Assembly: GCA_030867875.1 (NCBI GenBank)
Contig: JAOWCC010001634.1
Location: 50,502,021 to 50,566,020, forward strand
DNA from: Actinernus sp. WN-2022
Lineage: Eukaryota; Cnidaria; Anthozoa; Actiniaria; Actinernidae
Length of the DNA stretch: 64,000 nucleotides
Direction: 5' to 3'
Shown: positions 21,424 through 30,070 of the stretch, piece by piece
Numbering within the stretch: the stretch's first letter is position 1
How the letters are laid out: each line of letters opens with the position of its first letter
The notes under the pieces: generated by a model
Seen by the model: the letters and a program-made list of their open reading frames with translations, nothing else
The model's database searches: none
Told to the model about the DNA's origin: nothing
Program-made: the position numbers and the translations under genes

Positions 21424-22468
21424 ATTTTAATTTCGCTCAAGCTGAGTCTTCACACCTCTGAGAATTAGGCGTTATAATCCACCGTTTTCTATTGAAATGG
21501 TTCTTTTGTTTCTTGTAGTGTTAAAAAGTTAAGAACAGAAAATAAACAGAACATGAGCCATCAAATTGTGGCCTGTCTTTGTCATTCCCTTTGAGTTTAG
21601 ATAATTACGAGACATTGTTCACTCATTAACAGACTTTATTTCAGACATTTACTAAGTTACTGTGATGTACATGTAACTGACTTTAAAAAAAGTTCGCTGA
21701 AATTGTTTACGTTACCGTAATAGCACATTCAAACGAAGTTTGGAAAATTTATCTAACTTACAAGTTAAATTAAAAATATGTCGATGGATAGCCAATTAGG
21801 CCGGGAGCGAAGCGTAGCTGAATTTTGAGTCCAGAAGTTCGGAGCCAGTTACTATTCCATGCTAGCCGATGTCGCTCTACTTTCGCCTCTGGTCACCTCC
21901 GGCTCCCCAAACGGAGAGACGTCTGCTAGCGAGGGGAAACTTACTACTAACTAGTTAAAACCTAAACGTCGTTGCGTTCCGGGCTTCGGAACTTTCTAGT
22001 TTTAAAAACGTTAACTTAAACGTGCATGAATCGCTTTGCGTCCTGGGACTCGGAGCTTATCGATACTGAGTTAAAACCTAAACCGGCGTAGCTGAATCGA
22101 TTTGTATCCCAGGCTTCGGAATTTAACTTACTAGTTTAAAGAACGTTAACCTAAACGTGGCTGTAAATCGCTTTGCGTCCCGTACTTTGGAGCAGATTTC
22201 CGGTTCAAACACGGAATAAAACGTTTCTTATAATAAAGGAATTTAAAACCAGCCCGTACTGTATTAGAGAAGTAAGCTAAATGCCAGAGGCAGAGCTCTG
22301 ATAAAATACTAAATTATTTGTTGACAGAATATTACACCTCTGGAAACCGCAACTTAATTGGATTCTGAAAACGGGTATTTGCAGATACACCCAGGTGCGT
22401 CCTCTCATGTTAAATTCATTATCATCTAAGTCATTAAAAGGTAAATTTGAAAGTGAATTCATGGTAAC
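21424..22468. other. Spacer between LINE ORF1 and ORF2
   Basis: About 1 kb without a supported gene. Contains several copies of a cgtcgcgttccgggcttcgg-like phrase ('gaatcgctttgcgtcc...cttcggag') between 21790 and 22200, spaced roughly 100 bp, an imperfect tandem repeat. Unusually long for an inter-ORF region, so part may be another insertion. Confidence 0.45.
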
Positions 22469-23254
22469 TTATCTGCGTTCGGCACTGGTTAGCCGATTTC
22501 TTATTACAAGTTTATCCAACACAAAGTAGGCGATTTTTCCAGCTTTCTTGGCATCCTTCAGTTTAGTCATCTGGCTTTTTCTCTTCGCAATGGTTTCGCT
22601 ACTTAGGTCTTCGTTGATGAATAAATCTTCAGGCTTAATTTTCCTGGCGCTCCTTAAGATCGACTCTTTTTGCTTCCAGTCTCGTAGACGACAAACGATG
22701 GTTCTATGGCTAGGACGTCTAGGCCGGTCCTCAGATGAAGAGTAGGCGCCCCTCACTGCACGTTTGCCCACACGATGGGCACGTTCAATGTCAACGTCAA
22801 AACTGAGTTTCAGCTTTTCTTTCAGAACCTGTTTCACTTTTGCTTCAGAGTCGTCCCATGTTTCGCCATCCTCCTCAGGGATACCAACAACACGAATGTT
22901 GTTCCTTCTACTTTGATTTTCCATGTATCCTATCTTATCTTTTTGGTAATCAAGATAATTTTGAATATTTCCGAGTTCTTGTTCGACCTCCTCTATTTGG
23001 TCCTTTGCGGGTTTCATGTCATCGATGTTCTTTTGCGTATATTGAAGGCTTGCTCTTATGTCGCTCACCGTCTTCACAAGGTCGTCGACTCTTGCATTTC
23101 ATGAAGCCAACACCGAGTCGAAAAGTCCTCTGAACATTCGTTCCTGGATCTGCATCATTTCCTTTAGGGTTGCGAAAGTGACAAACCCGTCCTCGCTCGG
23201 CTCGGTCTCAAGCGATGCAGAAGAAGCTTTTGAAGTACGTCGCGTCTCAGGCAT
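22469..23254 (-). pseudogene. LINE ORF1 (coiled coil plus RRM-like, Transposase_22 type)
   Basis: Starts MPETRRTSKASS. It has a coiled coil (IEEVEQELGNIQNYLDYQKD), then the conserved NNIRVVGIPEEDGETW and ERAHRVGKR, followed by TIVCRLRDWKQKESIL and a C-terminal DKLVIRNR. This order is the L1-type ORF1 chaperone layout (coiled coil, RRM, CTD), which binds LINE RNA. One in-frame TGA at about 23099-23101 separates the N-terminal 50 codons from the rest. Confidence 0.82.
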
Positions 23255-23399
23255 GATTTTGTTGAAATGGTTTGAGAAAATACTCTATTAGATGATCTCT
23301 AGTTGCGTTATACTAAATACTAGCTATATGTTAGCTTTTAGAGATAAATACTTTATTTAAGTTCTCTTAGAGAGAGAAAAAACGTGACCGTCCGCCATA

Positions 23400-23776
23400 G
23401 TTAATATATTCAATGACACTCCACAGCCTGCAGTCGCGCGCCAAATGGCAAAGCATAGCTGTTGTTGCCAATGTCTCATAGGTAGAGCATCTAACCATTC
23501 TTGTGATTGTTTGACGTCGCTAAAATCAAAGCCCAGCTCTTTTAAGATATCTCGCGGTTTCAATATGAAGTACTGATCCTTTGCTACGTAGATCTTCAAA
23601 GTTCGTATGAGAGGGTCTATGTCTTTGGCGATGCTTCCCCAGGGAACAGCTGGAACTGGATACTTAAAATCAGTTCTTCTGAAGGGTGGTGGGAATTCTT
23701 GGGGTTCTTCCACACCTAATGCTGCGTCAATGCGTTTTTGTACGTCAGCCTTGTTCTGGTAGCCCGAGTAAACCAT
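23400..23776 (-). pseudogene. Conserved Polinton protein, N-terminal part, split by LINE
   Basis: N-terminal part of the gene whose C-terminal part is at 16926-17854. It starts MVYSGYQNKADVQKRIDAAL and contains VPWGSIAKDIDPLIRTL, FILKPRDILKELGF and LPMRHWQQQLCFAIWRATAG with a GCGVS motif just before the LINE. The MRHWQQQ-CFAIW-TAGCGVS segment is the best marker of the family. Transcribed divergently from the probable penton gene at 23973. Confidence 0.72.
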
Positions 23777-23972
23777 ATGCTATGCCTATACGTTCTTGAC
23801 CTTTGTCTACGAATATGATGTACGAATTGCTCTCCCCATTGAACTCGCAGGATTGAGTTCTAAATTTAGAGAAGTCAGCGTGTGGATATTTCTTCTTGAA
23901 CTCTTGCCATATAGACATATTGAAGCTATCACAAGTATAATATATATAGTTGATAGCTTCAATATTGCGAAA
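23777..23972. promoter_or_regulatory. Bidirectional Polinton promoter with 15-bp inverted repeat
   Basis: A perfect 15-bp inverted repeat, atattgaagctatca at 23917-23931 and its complement at 23951-23965, encloses a loop of acaagtataatatatatag type with TATA boxes. It sits just before the start of the + strand gene (ATG at 23973), while the other gene starts at 23776. Confidence 0.6.
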
Positions 23973-24642
23973 ATGGTGATCTTATTTGTCACCACCACAT
24001 CGGCTGACCATACGGTCTACTTCGATCAACCTCTTTGTATCCACAACGTTTCGCTAGTTGAGGTCACTTTTGAGAACAGTTGGTGGAACCAAGAAAAGAT
24101 GGCTTCGTTCTGGTGGGATACGTACCCAAGGTGTGGGGTTTCCATACAATATCGCTATAGGGCATCATGATATGGCAAGCATTCAAACATATTTAAAACC
24201 TGCAATCGATGCTGGTATCGTGCAATTAGTGAAAACATTACCGACGAGGGTTTGGACCCTAGAGGTTAAAACCCCAATCCAGTTCAGCAGAAATCTCTGT
24301 GCACTACTGGGTGTCGAAGGTAATGAACATGGTATAGATGATATGACAATCCCAGTGGGTAGTCATGAACTAACGCTACAAAATATCCACACAGCGTATG
24401 TCAACTGCGATGTGGTGGATTCCAGCTTTTCAATTCGAGATGGAAAACGATCTAAAGTCCTAGCTAGATTACAGATCCGAGGCGAAAGATTCGCAAAATC
24501 AACATACGCTTCACTACTCCAACTAACCGCTCGAGCTGTAGGGTCGATGAGAAACAGCCTTCGCCTGACAATTTGCGACGAGAAAGGCAACACCATAGAC
24601 TTTCGTGGTCGACCTATTCTATACGTATTGAAGATTGAGTAA
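23973..24642 (+). pseudogene. Probable Polinton penton / minor capsid protein, one frameshift
   Basis: The start MVILFVTTTSADHTVYF leads into a segment (PLCIHNVSLVEVTFENSWWN) of the kind seen at the N-terminus of single-jelly-roll minor capsid proteins, where a beta-strand-rich start ends in an NSW motif. The second frame continues from about 24120 to PILYVLKIE at 24642 with beta-rich sequence (WTLEVKTPIQFSRNLCALLG, RSKVLARLQIRGE). The frame breaks once, between about 24100 and 24140. About 220 residues, right for a penton. Assignment is by length, layout and position, so moderate. Confidence 0.6.
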
Positions 24643-24661
24643 GTTATAGCATAGCTATATA

Positions 24662-25278
24662 ATGGCAAGCGATTCAATTCAAACAATTCCGACGGCACCA
24701 CAGATCTATCCCCAGCTCAGCCCAGTAGGGCAAGAGAGCTTTCGACTGCAGAAAGTCTGCGATACGCTTGCCGAGCTCGAACAGCAGGCAAAGCACTACG
24801 AAGTTGTTCGAAAAAAATATGCTCGAGCGCGTGGTATCGGTCATGGGGTTGCTGTGGCCACAGGTAGCCTGAGTGGCGTTTTATCCGCTTCTGCGCTGGA
24901 TATGTCATTAACTGGAGTAGGACTACCATTGGTATCTCTCTTGGATCACTCGGATTTCTTTGTGCAGCTGTTTCGGCTTTGATGGCTGTTGCCAGTAAGA
25001 AACTTGGGGTCCACGTTTCAAAGCACGAAAAGACCGTTATGTTGGCTCGGGCTAAGGCTAATTCCGTGGAAGTCAAAGTTTCGAAAGCCCTAGACGACGG
25101 TAACATTTCAGAAGCCGAGTTCTCAAGCGTTATTGGCGAGAAAGGGAAATGTGAAGCGCTTAAGCTCGAAATACGACAAAAAAAAAACAGGCAAGAAGGA
25201 GGGTTAAAAAACGTAGAAGAACTTCGCTCCGAGATCCGAAAGGAGATGAGAGCAACACTTGGCAGTCTAGTGGGATAA
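24662..25278 (+). pseudogene. Conserved Polinton membrane protein, one frameshift
   Basis: Starts 19 bp after the previous gene, after a tatagcatagctatata promoter-like stretch. The N-terminal half has a helix (LQKVCDTLAELEQQAKHYE) and a Gly/Ser/Leu-rich hydrophobic region. The C-terminal half has KKLGVHVSKHEKTVMLARAK, then KVSKALDDGNISEAEFSSVI and a lysine-rich helix. The KHEK-AKANS-SKALDDG-IS-EF pattern is a frequent Polinton signature. A frameshift near 24935 lies inside the hydrophobic region. Function unknown, probably virion-associated. Confidence 0.7.
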
Positions 25279-25892
25279 AAATCGATATTTCATATGAGAG
25301 AAGCGAGCGTGGATTTTATTTTAACTTTACAAAGATCTTCGTATAAATTAATTCGTATGTCGGGTTCGTATGCAAATTTCTTCCGCGGCCCGCTAATTAA
25401 CATAGTGAAAGACATAAATACGATATTTTACACCTACGTCACTGTCTAGCACATATGGCCCAACGGGTTGTCGCTGGGCTTGTGATCGAAATGGGAGCCG
25501 TTCACAAGTCTGGTGTTCAAACTCCGGCGGGCCATATGTGGTAGGCCGGTTTGTGTAGGGTAAAAAGCTCCCAGCCCCACACAAGTCGTAGCGCGTCTGC
25601 CGATGTGGTAGAAGTAATAGTAAACAAGGTATAATGTCAATCCTGGGTCGGGTACTTGGGTAGAGCTTACAGATACTCGAATAGAGTTCCAAGGAGTGCC
25701 GGTTGTACCTCAACCAGTTAGAACAGGATCCAAATAAACAGTAGAACAAATACAGTGAAAGTCGGGCCCGGCAAACAAGCAAAAACCTCTCTAGGAACGA
25801 AAAGGCGAAGGAAGGAAAAAGATGAAAGTGGTTCCTAGAGAGATTCTGGTGACACCAGTTTTGCTTTTTTATTCTTATGTATTTTTATTTCT
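25279..25892. other. Polinton intergenic region between convergent genes, with hairpins
   Basis: No gene. It contains a tRNA-like fold at 25446-25544, a 12-bp hairpin (ctctctaggaac at 25787-25798 with its complement at 25831-25842) and a small perfect palindrome ctggtgacaccag at 25846-25858. The last two lie close to the 3' end of the minus-strand gene and could be transcription end signals or part of an inserted element. Confidence 0.55.
25446..25544 (+). repeat. tRNA-like inverted-repeat structure
   Basis: A 16-bp stem with one mismatch (ctagcacatatggccc against its complement at 25529-25544) encloses a second stem cttgtga / tcacaag. The strand reads tggcccaacggg (fits the pol III A box) and gttcaaactcc (close to the B box) 60-odd bp apart. 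It may be a remnant of a tRNA-derived SINE. Confidence 0.45.
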
Positions 25893-26804
25893 TTAAAAGT
25901 TAGGCTCTATATAGATGGGCTCGAAGTGGGAATGGTAAGCAAACAACTCGTCGATAAAACGTACGATCGAACTCTTACGTATACCGCACCGTTTAACAAC
26001 GTCGATAAGAGATATACACGATCCTGCACGATGTAGCACCTCGTAGCTTGCTCCAACGACTTTGGTGTGACGTTGGGAGTGGAGACCTATATTGTCTTCG
26101 ATTGCTGCATTAACGACTTCATAGACTATTTGTTGGAGACGTACTTCAGAGAGGTCGAGTTTAGCAAAAGTCGTTGCGATATGAGGAGCTATGTGATCAA
26201 CATTTAAGTCAATATCGATTTTGTCGTCGGCACGTAGCGAGTGTATAAAGACGTTGCCGCGACAGATACACTGGTTGTTGAGTTGCATGAAATGAGCAAC
26301 CTCGCTTTTAGAGCGAACGAACCCACATTGTATGCATGCATGGTAAAGTAGAGCAGCCAAAATAGTTCTCTTAGCATGACTACGCTTGACACAAACTTTC
26401 TTCGATTGAATGAATACATCGGCTACGATTGCTAATACATTTGTGGGAAACGAGAGGTCGTGGTTTTGTTTATAAGCAGTATTGTATGCCTGTAGTTCTC
26501 TCATAGCCGTGCGTCGTTGAAATTCTAGGTTATCCATTGGGCTCATACCATCGAGATCGCGTTGATACCGATAGCTATCCGGACCTACTATACGCAACCG
26601 AGTAGCAACGTCGATCGTTTTTTCACTTAGTTCAGCCTCGGAAACGAGGTCACAGGTGGAACATATGAATTCAGTTCCTAGCACTTTCATTGGATAGAGA
26701 CATTCGGAGCACGTTTCCGTGGGATTGATATATAGCTGTGGAATAATAGGATTAATATCAAACGTATATAGACTAGCACCAAGCAAGCCAAGAGGATCAT
26801 CCAT
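25893..26804 (-). CDS. TFIIB/VLTF3-like transcription factor encoded by the Polinton
   Basis: An intact 303-residue protein. The N-terminal zinc ribbon has CSECLYPMKVLG and, 13 residues later, CSTCDLVSE (four cysteines, residues about 33-55). The middle (about 125-185) resembles a cyclin-like repeat: FPTNVLAIVADVF, KRSHAKRTILAALLYHACI, then SEVAHFMQLNNQCICRG. A second helical repeat follows. This is the layout of TFIIB and of the viral late factor VLTF3, which recruits RNA polymerase to late promoters. It likely drives the capsid-module genes. The start is the Met at 26804, after a ctatagtatac promoter-like stretch. No stop or frameshift is present, unlike most genes in this element. Confidence 0.68.
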   Translation of the reverse strand: MDDPLGLLGASLYTFDINPIIPQLYINPTETCSECLYPMKVLGTEFICSTCDLVSEAELSEKTIDVATRLRIVGPDSYRYQRDLDGMSPMDNLEFQRRTAMRELQAYNTAYKQNHDLSFPTNVLAIVADVFIQSKKVCVKRSHAKRTILAALLYHACIQCGFVRSKSEVAHFMQLNNQCICRGNVFIHSLRADDKIDIDLNVDHIAPHIATTFAKLDLSEVRLQQIVYEVVNAAIEDNIGLHSQRHTKVVGASYEVLHRAGSCISLIDVVKRCGIRKSSIVRFIDELFAYHSHFEPIYIEPNF

Positions 26805-26921
26805 ACTAGCGGCGTATACTATAGGGTCTATCTGTTGTTTAACATAAGAAAAAAAGAAGGAAGAGAGACATGATGCCGGTTTCTCTTTCTTCTTTTTTTT
26901 TCTTTTTTCATATCGCGATTT
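26805..26921. promoter_or_regulatory. Promoter and purine/pyrimidine hairpin between two minus-strand genes
   Basis: Contains ctatagtatac-type TATA sequence just upstream of the start at 26804 and, further on, a long imperfect hairpin of aaaaaagaaggaagagaga facing tctctttcttctttttt at about 26848-26908, right after the stop of the next gene. Confidence 0.45.
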
Positions 26922-27206
26922 CTAATCGTCTAGAAATACCTTATGGTTCTCCAATTCCGCCAACACCTTTGCAAAGCAATCCTTAGTTCGGCATTTCGTC
27001 TCGCGGTATTTCTTTTCGCGAATGAGACGGCGCTGTGGTGCATCACACTTCGTACAAAGTCCGTAACTAGTACGACAACCACGACCACACTTCGAACATG
27101 GAACGAATATGGTGCTTCCTCTTTGTATCTGGAAGTTGTGCTGAGCACAGTACTCTGATATCTTAGAACACTTCCTTACACATTTCGTGTCCTTACCCCG
27201 CATCAA
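26922..27206 (-). CDS. Small cysteine-rich zinc-binding Polinton protein
   Basis: 94 residues, intact. Motifs: CVRKCSKISEYCAQH at the start, then CSKCGRGCRTSYGLCTKC (two Cys pairs, a zinc-ribbon-like knuckle), and a basic, charged tail with ETKCRTKDC. The YCAQH motif resembles YCEMH in the protein at 27383-27676. Likely DNA- or RNA-binding, but no known family was identified. The start has two Met codons; the first gives MMRGKD. Confidence 0.7.
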   Translation of the reverse strand: MMRGKDTKCVRKCSKISEYCAQHNFQIQRGSTIFVPCSKCGRGCRTSYGLCTKCDAPQRRLIREKKYRETKCRTKDCFAKVLAELENHKVFLDD

Positions 27207-27382
27207 CCAACTACAAGTTATTATCTTATCCGCCTCGTTTGATATATACCTTATACTATATAGCCTTTCTCTAATTGCTGTTTAAACGGGACAACAAATG
27301 GTCGGCAGTTGGCTTTACATATTTAATATAGCAGCAGGGAGGGTGGGGGGCGACTAGCGATTGACTACGCATGGTGTTCTCA
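27207..27382. promoter_or_regulatory. TATA-rich spacer upstream of the zinc protein gene
   Basis: On the minus strand it reads ctatatagtataaggtatatatc within about 60 bp of the start at 27206, in line with tata-rich stretches upstream of the other Polinton starts. Confidence 0.4.
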
Positions 27383-27676
27383 TCATACTATACCAGACCA
27401 GGGGTTTTTGTATCCATCTCGAATCATCGTTCTGTGCATCTCGCAATACCGGAAATAGCACGGGTTGTTGCACGCTGGTCCATAATCGATAAACCATCTT
27501 ACCCAGGGGCATTTGTTTGCACCTTCTACATTATCTTTTCCAAATTCGTTGAGAACTGGGGTGCTTTTCTCTTCAACGTTAGATGAGTCCCATAGCAGTG
27601 GTGCCTTCGTAGGAAGAGGCTGAGTAGCAGCCACTTTCTCACCTTGTTCTATCATATTTACTTCGATTTTCGACAT
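27383..27676 (-). CDS. Small Polinton protein with C-x-YCxxH zinc motif
   Basis: 97 residues, intact. After an acidic N-terminus it has CPWVRWFIDYGPACNNPC and then FRYCEMHRTMIRDG, a likely Cys3-His zinc site. It is the outermost gene on the right side, 200 bp from the terminal repeat. Function unknown; with the neighbour at 26922 and the TFIIB-like gene it could form an early regulatory block (inference). Confidence 0.62.
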   Translation of the reverse strand: MSKIEVNMIEQGEKVAATQPLPTKAPLLWDSSNVEEKSTPVLNEFGKDNVEGANKCPWVRWFIDYGPACNNPCYFRYCEMHRTMIRDGYKNPWSGIV

Positions 27677-27876
27677 TTTATGCTGGAAATAATCGTATAT
27701 ACCTATGTATCTCTTCTCTCTAATTGATAGTTGAAGGGTGGCACAAAATTTATTATCACGTATATCCTATACATATCACTCCTCTAATTGGGCGTCGAAA
27801 TACAATAAGTGGACAACAAATGGCAGAAGGGGGGAGTGGATTACCATAGTAGTATATAGAGTAGCGGTTATGGTGC

Positions 27877-28123
27877 AGAACCTTTGTTTTTTATTGTAAG
27901 TCACGTTTGATGGCCCCCGAACCCAAACGTATTTGTTGGACTTTGTTGACCATTTATTGTACCTAATTACAACATCTATGGTACCCCGGAGATAATAAGT
28001 TGGGATTGGGTACAATAGACGGTCGACAAAGTCTAAAAAATACGTTGGGGGAGGGGGTCATAGAACGTGACATGCGACAAAAAACAGAGGTGCTGGCCCA
28101 GAACCGCTACTCTATATACTACT
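27877..28123 (-). repeat. Polinton right terminal inverted repeat (247 bp)
   Basis: Inverse of 9757-10003. On this side the inner arm continues inward to 27848 and repeats the terminal motif AGTAGTATATAGAG in + orientation at 27848-27861. The whole 27848-28123 is therefore a large imperfect hairpin with element ends at both sides. Confidence 0.93.
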
Positions 28124-28128
28124 ACGAA
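28124..28128 (+). repeat. Target site duplication of the Polinton, right copy
   Basis: acgaa, as at 9752-9756. Confidence 0.8.
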
Positions 28129-28985
28129 TCTTTTAAGACCCGTACTGCTGAATAAACTACATACCTCTTTAAACGAGGCTATAACCGCTCCTTCCTTGCT
28201 AGACAAATACAACGCGCTGCCGAAATTCCTCGCACTCTTACTTTACAAACGAAAGACGCACACAGTTCTAACCGTATCCCTTTTGTTATTACTTTTAATC
28301 CATCCCTTCCACTTATCTCTAACATCATTAGGAAACATTACAGCCTGCTGCTCTCTTCTAACCGCTGTAGGGAAAACCTTTCAACACTTGCCCATGGTAG
28401 CCTTTAGACGTACCACCAACCTGCATGACCTACTCGTTAAAGCTAAACTCCCTTCTAACTCGACTAATTCCCAGCTCCAACTCCCACCTGGCTCGTTCCG
28501 TTGTAAGAAGAACTGCGCCACTTGCCCTTACATTTCTGACGGACTTACTAACTATACTTTCTTTGCCACCGGTGAAACGCGCTCTATCAAATTTAATCTG
28601 ACCTGTAACACCAAAAATCTAATCTACATGATTCAATGTAACCGCTGCAATCTACAATATATAGGTGAGACTAAACGACGCTTAAAAGACAGATTTAACG
28701 AACGTTAACACCGCCGGACGATAGATAACTCTAACAACAAATCTAAACCCACAACAGTTGCCGAACATTTTCTTAATTCTCCTAATCACACTGCCAACGA
28801 CATGCAACTTATTCCTATCGAAAAAATATTTTCTAAGAGAGACTCTATACGTAAGGCCAGAGAAGCGTTTTTAATCGCACAGGCGAGAACACTCGAACCT
28901 TATGGCCTTAACATCTGGGAAGGGTTTGGAACCCCTGACCAAACACGCATTTTCCTTTTTCTTTGTAATTTATTTTTATAATAAC
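28129..28985 (+). pseudogene. Penelope-like element, C-terminal RT/GIY-YIG part, right of Polinton
   Basis: Continues the Penelope reading from the left side: a linker, then AFRRTTNLHDLLVKAKL, the CKKNCATCPYI cysteine motif, NLIYMIQCNRCNLQYIGETK (GIY-YIG core) and a tail with IDNSNNKSKPTTVAEHFLNS. An in-frame stop lies within the HRRTIDN region near 28706, and earlier frames show shifts near 28120-28260. The C-terminal half of the RT thumb and the endonuclease would be here. The copy is inactive. Confidence 0.82.
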
Positions 28986-29154
28986 CAATAGTAGTTCCCC
29001 TGTGGACCCTTAATAACTCTTTGCTAGTTACCTAAGACAACATTAATATTTTTCTTAAACTCATGATAAACTAAGGAATATATGGCGTCTGAACTAGAGT
29101 AGCTCGTTAAAGTTATTATCATTAAATAACAGTTTTGCTTTCGTTTGACTCCAG
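28986..29154. other. End of intron before the DUF885 exon
   Basis: AT-rich; no gene, only the branch/acceptor region of the exon at 29155. Confidence 0.5.
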
Positions 29155-29413
29155 GTACCTCGAGTTTGATCATCTCCGCCACTGTCCACCAAGCAGTGTG
29201 ACCAGCGGCTTAGCGACATTACCACTAAAACATGTTTACTTCGATGGTGTTCAGGACACATCTCGTCCAACAGTACAGCGTCTTCCGACGGGAGAGCTTC
29301 TCAGTGGGCGTAAAGCTTTCAGGTCCATCATGACCGCTTTAGTTACTAAAGAAATAAGTCCTCAAGAGCTAGAAAAACTAGGGAGAGAAAACCTCGACAG
29401 ATTTTACGCAGAG
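29155..29413 (+). CDS. DUF885-family metallohydrolase, internal exon
   Basis: The exon starts after a pyrimidine-rich acceptor (gactccag) and ends at a gtgaga donor. Translation runs from YLEFDHLRHC to DRFYAE. It contains the stretch SGLATLPLKHVYFDG followed by an ISPQELEKLGRENL segment, the usual order of a short Gly/Leu-rich turn and a 'ISP-E-ELG' helix in DUF885 proteins. It finishes in phase 0. The intron before it is 28.3 kb and contains the Polinton and Penelope elements, so this gene tolerates an unusually large insertion load. Confidence 0.8.
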
Positions 29414-29915
29414 GTGAGAAGCTGAATCACTGATCTTGCAAACTGTCGGCTTTCTTATGTAACTCTTAATATTTATTGTTAGGACTATTCGCAGTTCAGT
29501 TTATTGACATGTGTCAAATGTCACGTTGTAATAAAAATCTGGCCTCTGGGCTAATTGGGCCAAAGTCTCACTTTCATGAGTACAGAATCTGTACTAGAAA
29601 CGCACCAACAGGTTTTGTAGGCATTCGTGATTGGTTAACGGACCTAAACCGGTTAGATTTTGAAAACAGCTATCACTTTAGTTTGTCTCGGTGCCGATAC
29701 TGAAGAGTTTATTTTTATATGGCGGCTGTTACCTTCGAACTGGCATGCAAGAAGGCAATAAGTTTCGCGTTGAAAAGCTTCCCAAACGTCAAAATTTTAA
29801 AATAAGTCCAAAAAGAAGCGATTATTAGCTTCCGCTCGAGAAACGGAACTTCCGCTCGAGGAACGGAAACAAATATATCGCCAATCAGAGAGACCATTAC
29901 TAGGCCGGCTTTTAA
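29414..29915. other. DUF885 intron, first part
   Basis: No gene supported. Includes a short duplicated phrase ttccgctcgag at about 29830-29860. Confidence 0.4.
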
Positions 29916-30070
29916 CGAAACTGGCGGTTACAGACTAATTTTGAATTTGGAACTCGCGAAAATTTCTCATGTGGAACTGTCATAACACTCGGTGAAGACC
30001 CCAGCCCACTGTCTTGGTCCTCTGATTGGCGAGTTCCAAATTCAAAATTAGTCTGTAACCGCCAGTTTCG
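29916..30070. mobile_element. 155-bp fold-back MITE with perfect 42-bp arms
   Basis: The 42-bp sequence at 29916-29957 (cgaaactggcggttacag...) has its exact inverse at 30029-30070. About 71 bp separate the arms. No target duplication identified. Confidence 0.85.

Larger units (their letters stand above)
17855..23400 (-). mobile_element. LINE (CR1/L2-like group), near full length, inserted in Polinton
   Basis: Minus-strand non-LTR retrotransposon of about 5.5 kb with two ORFs. The 3' end at 17855 carries a short tandem tail of the type (TACAA)n, not poly(A). The 5' end is near 23400, at ccgccatag, judged from where the Polinton frame resumes. I see no clear target duplication. ORF1 and ORF2 each carry only a few breaks, so it is younger than the Polinton decay but is itself no longer active. 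Confidence 0.85.
9757..28123 (+). mobile_element. Polinton/Maverick (adintovirus-like) element, 18.4 kb, degraded
   Basis: Defined by 247-bp inverted termini beginning AGTAGTATATAGAG and by a flanking duplication. Gene order left to right: DNA polymerase B (+), three small virion or membrane proteins (-), packaging ATPase (-), major capsid protein (-), a coiled-coil/hydrophobic protein (+), a conserved Polinton protein (-) split by a LINE, probable penton (+), a membrane protein (+), a TFIIB/VLTF3-like factor (-) and two small zinc-binding proteins (-). No integrase or cysteine protease was found, and most large genes carry a frameshift or stop. It is an inactive copy, though it kept the full layout of a virus-like mobile element. 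Confidence 0.93.
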
